In this document: one piece after another, positions 7,184 to 13,271 of the stretch
Layout of the letters: each line of letters starts with the position of its first letter
Position numbering within the stretch: position 1 is the first letter of the stretch
DNA from: Acidobacteria bacterium UBA2161
GTDB lineage: Bacteria; Acidobacteriota; Vicinamibacteria; Vicinamibacterales; UBA823
Direction: 5' to 3'
Assembly: GCA_002328835.1 (NCBI GenBank)
Contig: DCWN01000017.1
Location: 283,975 to 347,974 of the forward strand
Length of the DNA stretch: 64,000 nt
Notes under the pieces: generated by a model
Seen by the model: only the letters and a program-made list of their open reading frames with translations
Database searches by the model: none
Told to the model about the DNA's origin: nothing
Position numbers and translations under genes: made by a program

Positions 7184-8302
7184 ATGGGCGAACGGACCGA
7201 CCGGCGGACCTGGCTGAAAACGACCCTCCTGGCCGGCTTCGGCGGCAGCGTGGCGGCCCGGTGCGCCCGTCCGAGCACGCCGGCACCGGTCCGACTCCCT
7301 CCGGTGCGGGTCGCGCGAGACCGGATCATCCGGACGACTGTCGGCCTGCGGCCCTCCCGCCCCTCGGGCTTCGTGCTGCGCGCCGAGTCCCACGGCGAGA
7401 AGACCATCATTCACAACTATGGCCACGGCGGGAGCGGCATGTCGCTCTCCTGGGGGACAGCCCATCTCGCCGCGGACCTGGCGCTCGAAACCGGCGCGAC
7501 CCGTTTCGGCGTGATCGGCGCCGGCGTCATCGGCCTGTCGACCGCGCGTCTCCTGCAGCAGCGCGGCCGCGACGTGACGATCTACGCGAGGGACTTGCCC
7601 CCGCGAACCACGTCCAACATGTCGGCCGCCTGGTTCGGACCGACCGGCGCTTCCGAAGCGGAACATACGACGCCGGCGTTCGAGGAGGTCTGGCACCGGG
7701 CGACGCGCCTGTCGCACCGGCATTTTCAGGACTACCTCGGCGACGAGTACGGCGTCCGATGGGTGCCCTACTACTCGTTCTCGCAGAACCCGCCGAACCC
7801 CCAGGGCCAGCAGCGCGGTCTCGGCAGACTCATCACGGATCTCTATCCGGAAACGGCGCAGCTCGAACCGTCCGAGCACCCGTTTCCAGCGCCCTACGTA
7901 CGCCGACGCTGGACGATGCGATTCGAGCCGCCGGTCTACCTGAACGCCCTGATGCGCGACGTCCGGCTCGCGGGCGCACGGATCGTCGTGCGGGAGTTCG
8001 CCGACCTCGACGCGCTGCTCGCCCCGGACGAACCAGCGCTCGTGAACTGCACCGGCCTCGGCGCCAGGCCGCTCTTCGGCGACGCGGAGCTGCATCCGGT
8101 CAAGGGCCAGCTCACCGTCCTGTTGCCGCAGCCCGAGGTCGACTACATGGTCGTCGGCGGCGGCCTCTACATGTTGTCCCGTCGAGACGGGATCGTCCTC
8201 GGGGGCACGCAGCAGGCCGACGACTGGTCACTGGAACCAAGCGAGACCGAGATGGACCGGGTGATGAGCGGACACGCGCAGTTCTTCAGCGCGATGGCGT
8301 AG
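7184..8302 (+). CDS. Circularly permuted D-amino-acid-oxidase-like FAD protein, Tat-exported
   Basis: 372 residues from the ATG at 7184, preceded by GGAGGAG (7171-7177). The start has a Tat-type signal (DRRTWLKTTLLAGFGG). The order of family blocks is inverted: the VGLRPSRP block (residues 53-60) and the HNYGHGGSGMSLSWG block (77-91), which end ordinary D-amino-acid oxidases, come first; the FAD-binding FGVIGAGVIGLSTARLLQQR (GAGVIG 112-117) and YARDLPPRTTSNMSAAW, which begin ordinary ones, come after. The middle and C-terminal regions (VNCTGLGARPLFGDAELHPV, then GGTQQADDWS) follow normally. It should oxidatively deaminate a D-amino acid or related amine outside the cytoplasm. The Arg of VGLRPSRP corresponds to the substrate-carboxylate arginine. 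Confidence 0.8.
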   Translation: MGERTDRRTWLKTTLLAGFGGSVAARCARPSTPAPVRLPPVRVARDRIIRTTVGLRPSRPSGFVLRAESHGEKTIIHNYGHGGSGMSLSWGTAHLAADLALETGATRFGVIGAGVIGLSTARLLQQRGRDVTIYARDLPPRTTSNMSAAWFGPTGASEAEHTTPAFEEVWHRATRLSHRHFQDYLGDEYGVRWVPYYSFSQNPPNPQGQQRGLGRLITDLYPETAQLEPSEHPFPAPYVRRRWTMRFEPPVYLNALMRDVRLAGARIVVREFADLDALLAPDEPALVNCTGLGARPLFGDAELHPVKGQLTVLLPQPEVDYMVVGGGLYMLSRRDGIVLGGTQQADDWSLEPSETEMDRVMSGHAQFFSAMA

Positions 8303-8324
8303 CGAAACCCAGCCGTACAAGACA

Positions 8325-8353
8325 CGAGCCTGGCGTCCACTAGACCAGGCTCG
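8325..8353. terminator. Inverted repeat after the DAAO-like gene
   Basis: CGAGCCTGG (8325-8333) pairs perfectly with CCAGGCTCG (8345-8353) across an 11-base loop, 22 bp after the stop codon. No T tract follows. Confidence 0.4.
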
Positions 8354-8396
8354 CGAGGAGGCAGGGAACTCGGAGAACGTCTGAAACAGGAAGTAT

Positions 8397-8428
8397 GAAG
8401 GGGGCACCGTCGAAACGGTACCCCCTTC
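8397..8428. terminator. Strong hairpin in the convergent gap
   Basis: The arms 8397-8410 (GAAGGGGGCACCGT) and 8415-8428 (ACGGTACCCCCTTC) form 13 of 14 pairs with a CGAA tetraloop. It is the most stable simple hairpin in the gap between the convergent genes ending at 8302 and 8740, and probably stops transcription or protects mRNA 3' ends from either side. Confidence 0.55.
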
Positions 8429-8497
8429 CATTACCGGGACCCGGCTCCCCAGCACTTGCGGCTCCCCACCGCAATCAGGCTCCGGCGCCGGGATCTA

Positions 8498-8522
8498 GAG
8501 CAAGGGCCGTACCGGCTCTTTT
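8498..8522 (+). terminator. Weak hairpin with T tract
   Basis: GAG...CTC and CCG...CGG around TAC form a small stem directly followed by TTTT in the stretch GTACCGGCTCTTTTCC. It could terminate read-through from the DAAO-like gene. The rest of 8429-8648 holds no recognisable gene. Confidence 0.3.
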
Positions 8523-8648
8523 CCTGCGGTTTTTGGCGGTCTTCCGGAGGCCAGTGCACAATCTCGAGACACTCGTTACAGGATTGAAATCCCGGGAAGC
8601 CGCCGGTCAGGGAGAAGGATCACACCGCGCACGATGGCAAAGAGAAGT

Positions 8649-8742
8649 CAAGGCGCGCACGGCGCGCCTCGCGGCGTCCGGAGTGGGGCTCTCGGGGTCC
8701 CCGCGGAGGACGCCGCGGGGGTTCGGGGCGAAGCCCCGACTA
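8649..8742. repeat. Structured repeat family A, copy 1
   Basis: One of four copies. It folds as three hairpins: AGGCGCGC-ACG-GCGCGCCT; a long-range stem GCGGCGTCC with GGACGCCGC (perfect 9 bp); and a terminal hairpin TCGGGGC-GAA-GCCCCGA. The other copies form the same stems with different bases. The final CTA (8740-8742) is the stop codon TAG of the minus-strand DGQHR gene. Confidence 0.85.
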
Positions 8743-9870
8743 AGCAGACGCCCCTTCCGGGTACTGCAGCGCCAGGCGCAATTCGGTCGCCAGGGACTCC
8801 ACCGTCGTGTTCTTGCGCTTCCAGGCCCCCTCGGTCTCGAACCGCAGATCGCCGATCCGGCGGCCCCACGGGGAGATGACCCGCCCGATCGCCCGGAAAT
8901 CACTCCGATCGGCGTGCTCCTGGTCGAGGCGGCTGATGACCGAGGGTGAGACCCGGATGAAGGCCCTGAGCGCCGTCGCCTTCTTGATGCTGTACTTCCG
9001 GCCGTTCCACGCGGCGCCGAACACCTGGGCCACCTGGCGGAAGTAGTTCACGTAGAATTTCTTGGCCTCGTTGCGAAACGCCGCGGACTTCCGCTGGCCG
9101 CCGAACGACTCGGTGGCGAAGAGCTTCTTCAACTCCTGCGCCAGGGGCGCCTGGGCCACGCGGCCCTGTCCGACACCGAGCAGCTTGATCTCGCCGCAAA
9201 GCGCCGAATCGCTCTTCTCGGCCAGGACGCGCACGATGTCGTGCGCGGCGGCCAGATTGTCGTCACGGTAGAGCTGCCGGCCCGACAGCGATACCAGATG
9301 CGAGGCGTTCAGCCGCGTGTGCTTCGCGTTGATCGTCACGAACATCTGAACGACGTGGTCCTCGGGCAACCGGTCGAAGACGACGGCCGGCACGCTGAAC
9401 AGCTCCTCGCCGAACCGCTCGATGTCGGCGTGCAGCGCCAGCAGCCGATGCTGCCCGTCGATGGCGCGCAGGACGCCCTCGCGCTCGGGCACCTTCAGCA
9501 CCCCGAGGTTGGAGCCGGCCTGGGAGGCCTCGAACCGGAGCGGCTCATCCGACGAGATGATGACGGCGCCCGGAATCGAGGGCAGGTCCCGCGCCTGCCG
9601 GCATTGCTCGTAGTACTGGACCAGTTCGTCGATCTTCCGCTTGATGATCTGGCGCTGGTAGGCCTTCTCGCTCGAGCCGATCCGGCGTTCGAGAAAGTCC
9701 CAGTTGACCTTCGACTGGCGGCGCTTCCCGCCCCTGGCCGGAGCCTGGCCCTGCTCGCCGTAGCTGAGCACCTCGAACCGGACGAGCCGGTCGATGTCGT
9801 TGGCCGTCAGGGACGCCTGGTAGAAGTGCACGCCGAACTGCTGCATCCGAATCGCGGCGACGTTGATCAT
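8740..9870 (-). CDS. Stand-alone DGQHR-domain protein (DndB-like)
   Basis: 376 residues. The signature LRAIDGQHRLLAL lies at residues 135-147 (DGQHR 138-142), with VPAVVFDRLPEDHVVQMFVTIN after it, as in the DGQHR family defined by DndB, the repressor/modulator of DNA phosphorothioation, and by DpdB of 7-deazaguanine DNA modification. The C-terminal half is helical and ends in a conserved-looking basic segment (EGAWKRKNTTVESLATELR). No dndACDE, restriction gene or tgt-like gene is adjacent, so it is an orphan here. The stop codon lies inside repeat A copy 1, so the last residues or the 3' end may have been set by that element. Likely role: DNA-modification sensing or phage defence. Confidence 0.75.
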   Translation of the reverse strand: MINVAAIRMQQFGVHFYQASLTANDIDRLVRFEVLSYGEQGQAPARGGKRRQSKVNWDFLERRIGSSEKAYQRQIIKRKIDELVQYYEQCRQARDLPSIPGAVIISSDEPLRFEASQAGSNLGVLKVPEREGVLRAIDGQHRLLALHADIERFGEELFSVPAVVFDRLPEDHVVQMFVTINAKHTRLNASHLVSLSGRQLYRDDNLAAAHDIVRVLAEKSDSALCGEIKLLGVGQGRVAQAPLAQELKKLFATESFGGQRKSAAFRNEAKKFYVNYFRQVAQVFGAAWNGRKYSIKKATALRAFIRVSPSVISRLDQEHADRSDFRAIGRVISPWGRRIGDLRFETEGAWKRKNTTVESLATELRLALQYPEGASA

Positions 9871-9950
9871 GATTTCGGTAAGGCCCCTCTGAGACCCGCC
9901 GCCCGCCAGCGCCCGGCAGACGGCCCCCCGCGTGGGTGGCTAAAGACGCG

Positions 9951-9956
9951 TATAAT
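9951..9956 (+). promoter_or_regulatory. Candidate -10 element for the propeller-PHP gene
   Basis: Perfect TATAAT 72 bp upstream of the ATG at 10028, in the gap between divergent genes. No good -35 was found at 16-18 bp. Confidence 0.4.
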
Positions 9957-10027
9957 AACGGCTTATCGCGTAGGACTCAACGGCTTTTTCACCGGCCGAA
10001 CCCCCTGAAATCAAGGAGTTAGGACAG

Positions 10028-12682
10028 ATGCCCTCACGATTCGGCCGGATTCTAGACCCCCTGTGGGCCCCCTGGGCGCCGCGCCCGACGGTCGGGGCCC
10101 TGCCCTGGCTGGCCCGGACGATGCCGATGCCAGTCTCGCTCTCCCCGACCCTGGCCCTCGCCCTGGCCCTCGCCCTGGCCCTGACCCCGGCCACGGCCTG
10201 GACCCAACCGGGTGGCCGGACCTACCCGTCGGCTCGCCACGGCGGCAACTACATGCACAACTACTACCTCCCCCCGGCGCCCAGTTCGACCCCGTGGGCG
10301 CCGAGCTGGTCGCCCGACGGGCGCTGGATCGCGGTCGCCATGAGCGGGTCGATCTGGCGGGTGGACCCAGAGACCGGCCGGGCGGACGAGGTGAGCTACA
10401 ACGACAAGTACCACTCGATGCCCGACTGGTCGCCCGACGGCCGATGGATCGTCTACACCGCCGACGACGGCGGCGAGACCCTGCAGCTGGAGGTCGTGGA
10501 CGTCGAAACCGGCATCGCCCACGCGCTGACCGACGACGAGTTCATCTACACCGACCCGGTCTACTCGCCGGACGGCACGCAGGTCGCCTACGTCTCGACG
10601 AAGCCGAACGGCTACTTCAACGTGTACGTCCGGGCAGTCCGAGACGGGCAGTGGGCCGGGGACGAAATCGCCGTCACCGAAGACCACGCGTTCGGCCGCA
10701 GCCGGCTGTACTTCGGCGAGTGGGACATGCACCTGACGCCAGCGTGGCTGCCGGACGGGCGGGAATTGTTGCTGGTCTCGAACCGCGACGTGCCCCTGGG
10801 GTCGGGCAACGTCATCAGGGTTCCAGCCATGGCGCTCGGCATCGAGGAGGCCCAGACGGTCCTGGCCGAGCAAACGCTGTATCGCGCCCGTCCCGACGTG
10901 TCGATCGACGGCAGGCGGTTCATCTACTCTTCCACCTCGGGCAGCGCCGACCAGTTCTCGAACCTGTACGTGCAGCCGACATCCGGCGGCGAACCGTACA
11001 AGATGACCTTCTTCGCGAACGACGCCTTCCATCCGCGGTGGTCACCCGACGGCGAATGGATCGCCTACGTGTCGAACGCCGGCGGACTGCCCCAGCTGGC
11101 CCTGCTCGAGACCTACGGCGGGGCGCAGCGAACGGTTGAAATCACCGATCGCCGCTGGAAGCGACCGATGGGCGTCTTGACCCTCCAGACGCGGCACGGC
11201 GCCACCGCCGAAACAACCGCCGCGCGCGTCCACCTGACCGCCGCCGACGGCAAGTTCTATGCGCCGGCCGACGCCTACGCGCGCGTCAGCGGCGCGGGCG
11301 ACCGGATCTTCCACTCGCGCGGTGTGGCGCGCCTCGAACTACCCGTCGGCACCGTGAACCTGACGGTGGCCAAGGGCTTCGAGTTCTGGCCCCGCGAACT
11401 CACCGCCGAGATCACCGCCGGCGACGTGACCGCGGTCGTCGTCGACCTCGACCCAATGACCGACATGGCCGCCAAGGGCTGGTACAGCGGGTCGACCCAC
11501 GTGCACATGAACTACGCGGGTAACCTCCACAATACGCTCGACAACATGATGATGATGTCGGACGCCGAGGACCAGGACATCGTCAACGAGCAAGTCGCCA
11601 ACAAGGACAACCGGATCCTCGACCACCAGATCTTCGTGCCCGGCGGCGGTGCGCATCCGCTCTCGACCCCCGATCGCGTCCTCGTGGTCGGACAGGAGTA
11701 CCGGCCGCCGTTCTATGGTCACGTCTTCATGTTCGGCCTCGAGGACCATCTGATCTCACCGTTCACGACCGGCTACGAGGGCACGGCGATCGAAAGTCTC
11801 TATCCGAGCAATACCGACATGTTCCGCAAGGCCAAGGCCCAGGGCGCGACGGTCGGCTATGTGCATGCGTTCTTCGGGAGCGCCGACCCGCTCGAGGGGG
11901 CGCTGGGCGGCGGCAAGGGCTTCATGGTCGATGCCGCGCTGGGGACCACCGACGCGGTCGAGTGGTCGGGCGCGGGGCGAGCCGGGTTCTATCCCGTCTA
12001 CGCGGCCTGGAACAACGGCCTGCGGGTGACCGCGGTCGGCGGCGAGGACTCGATCAGCAACCTGCACGCCAGCAAGCTCGTCGGATCGGTCCGCACCTAC
12101 GTGCACACCGGCGCCCGCGGCCTCACGATGGAGGCCTGGTTCGACGGCCTCAGGGCTGGCCGCGCGTTCGTGACCACCGGGCCGCTCGTCGAATTGACCG
12201 TCGACGGCGCCCTGCCGGGCGAAACCGTGAACCTGCCTTCCGAAGGCGGCACCGTGGAGCTGCGGGCGCGAGTACGGTCGATCACCCCGATCGATTCCCT
12301 GCTCCTGGTCCGGAACGGTGAGGTGATCGAGGAGGTGACGGTGCGTGGCGACCGCCGCGACGCGGAACTCTCGCGCAGCCTGACGGTCACCGAGTCCGGC
12401 TGGTACCACCTGCGGGTGGCGGGCCGGCCCGAGGACCGTTTCCCGCTCGACGCCGGCTTCGCCCAAGCCTTCACCAACCCGGTCTGGGTCCACGTCGGCG
12501 ACCAACCCGTCCGGTCGCGTGCCGCCGCGGAGTACTCGCTGCGGTGGATCGACAAGCTCCAGGAACTGGCTGACGCGTGGCCGGGCTGGCGGTCGGACCC
12601 GGAGCGCGCGCACGTCTTCGCGCAGTTCGAACAGGCGCGCGAGATCTACCGCCGGCTGGCCGCCGAGGCGGACGCCCGGTAG
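10028..12682 (+). CDS. Exported TolB-type propeller fused to a CehA/McbA-type PHP metallohydrolase
   Basis: 884 residues from the ATG at 10028, supported by AAGGAG (10013-10018) at a 9-bp spacing; a later ATG at 10121 is the alternative and would give a more usual signal peptide. The hydrophobic core is an unusual run of Leu-Ala repeats. Residues ~85-360 contain WD40/TolB-like repeats (SWSPDGRWIA, DWSPDGRWIVY, VYSPDGTQVAYVS, RWSPDGEWIAYVS), predicting a beta-propeller. From about residue 485 a metal-dependent PHP-type domain begins (YSGSTHVHMNYAGN), with late motifs TAVGGEDS and GRAFVTTGP that occur in the CehA/McbA family. The family includes carbaryl and phosphoester hydrolases. The propeller probably binds protein or polymer. 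Periplasmic location is likely; substrate unknown. Confidence 0.75.
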   Translation: MPSRFGRILDPLWAPWAPRPTVGALPWLARTMPMPVSLSPTLALALALALALTPATAWTQPGGRTYPSARHGGNYMHNYYLPPAPSSTPWAPSWSPDGRWIAVAMSGSIWRVDPETGRADEVSYNDKYHSMPDWSPDGRWIVYTADDGGETLQLEVVDVETGIAHALTDDEFIYTDPVYSPDGTQVAYVSTKPNGYFNVYVRAVRDGQWAGDEIAVTEDHAFGRSRLYFGEWDMHLTPAWLPDGRELLLVSNRDVPLGSGNVIRVPAMALGIEEAQTVLAEQTLYRARPDVSIDGRRFIYSSTSGSADQFSNLYVQPTSGGEPYKMTFFANDAFHPRWSPDGEWIAYVSNAGGLPQLALLETYGGAQRTVEITDRRWKRPMGVLTLQTRHGATAETTAARVHLTAADGKFYAPADAYARVSGAGDRIFHSRGVARLELPVGTVNLTVAKGFEFWPRELTAEITAGDVTAVVVDLDPMTDMAAKGWYSGSTHVHMNYAGNLHNTLDNMMMMSDAEDQDIVNEQVANKDNRILDHQIFVPGGGAHPLSTPDRVLVVGQEYRPPFYGHVFMFGLEDHLISPFTTGYEGTAIESLYPSNTDMFRKAKAQGATVGYVHAFFGSADPLEGALGGGKGFMVDAALGTTDAVEWSGAGRAGFYPVYAAWNNGLRVTAVGGEDSISNLHASKLVGSVRTYVHTGARGLTMEAWFDGLRAGRAFVTTGPLVELTVDGALPGETVNLPSEGGTVELRARVRSITPIDSLLLVRNGEVIEEVTVRGDRRDAELSRSLTVTESGWYHLRVAGRPEDRFPLDAGFAQAFTNPVWVHVGDQPVRSRAAAEYSLRWIDKLQELADAWPGWRSDPERAHVFAQFEQAREIYRRLAAEADAR
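10151..10183 (+). repeat. 12-bp tandem repeat in a signal-peptide region
   Basis: The unit CTGGCCCTCGCC is present about 2.8 times and encodes the alternating Leu-Ala hydrophobic core of the exported propeller-PHP protein. Slippage here would lengthen or shorten the core in steps of four residues without changing frame. Confidence 0.75.
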
Positions 12683-12724
12683 CCGACTGGCGCGCGGCCG
12701 CGATTTCGCGCTACCATCGATGGG

Positions 12725-13123
12725 ATGTCGTTGCTCCGTACACGGCTGGTCGTCCTGACCGTCATCATCCTCGGGATGCATCTCGGCACCATCGCCACTG
12801 CGGCCGCGCTCTGCTGCCACGAAGCCTGCCAGATGGCCGTGCCGGACGATGCCGACTGTCACGATGCCCAAGCCGCCGCGATGCCTGGCGCGATGTGTCA
12901 CATCGTGGCCAGCGCGTCGGATGCGGATGGCCGCTTGGCCACGATCGAGTGTGCATGCGGCGACCATGACGCGGCCGTGAACGCCTTGCTCGGACCGCTC
13001 GGCCTGGTCGCCGCCCGAGTAATCGTCGACGTTGCCATCGCTCCGCTCCACGCGATCGAAGGACCGACCGGCACGAGCGCCGACTGGCTGCCCCCGAACA
13101 CGTCCCCTCCACCCCAGCGCTGA
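12725..13123 (+). CDS. Small secreted Cys-rich protein, probable copper partner
   Basis: 132 residues. A hydrophobic N-terminal segment (residues 7-28) is followed by cysteines at 30, 31, 35, 45, 58, 76 and 78, interspersed with His and Met (CCHEACQM, DCHDA, MCHIV, ECACGDHD), a composition suited to soft-metal binding in the periplasm. The following gene, in the same direction, is an OprC-like copper receptor, so a role in periplasmic copper handling is inferred. No named family was recognised. The ribosome site is weak (GATGGG close to the ATG). A parallel arrangement, receptor plus small His/Cys protein, recurs at 17046-19735. Confidence 0.6.
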   Translation: MSLLRTRLVVLTVIILGMHLGTIATAAALCCHEACQMAVPDDADCHDAQAAAMPGAMCHIVASASDADGRLATIECACGDHDAAVNALLGPLGLVAARVIVDVAIAPLHAIEGPTGTSADWLPPNTSPPPQR

Positions 13124-13218
13124 ACCCCCGGCTCTTCCGCACGGGATCCCCCTCCGCCAGCTGACCGTCGGCGCCTCGATTCGACAGGCACGACGGACCG
13201 GCGTCGGGCCGCCCCCGT

Positions 13219-13230
13219 GCACGATCGTGC
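13219..13230. promoter_or_regulatory. Perfect palindrome upstream of the copper-type receptor
   Basis: GCACGATCGTGC is a 12-bp perfect palindrome 42 bp before the start codon at 13272. Position suits an operator, but no known regulator consensus was recognised. Confidence 0.3.
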
Positions 13231-13271
13231 GACTTGGCCGGTCCTTGGGGATCGGTTTGTGGAGATTCCAG

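Noticed and set aside
8395..8949. Plus-strand open frame in the gap after the DAAO-like gene
   Set aside because: It runs through two hairpins and repeat A copy 1 into the antisense of the DGQHR gene; composition is typical of GC-driven false frames.
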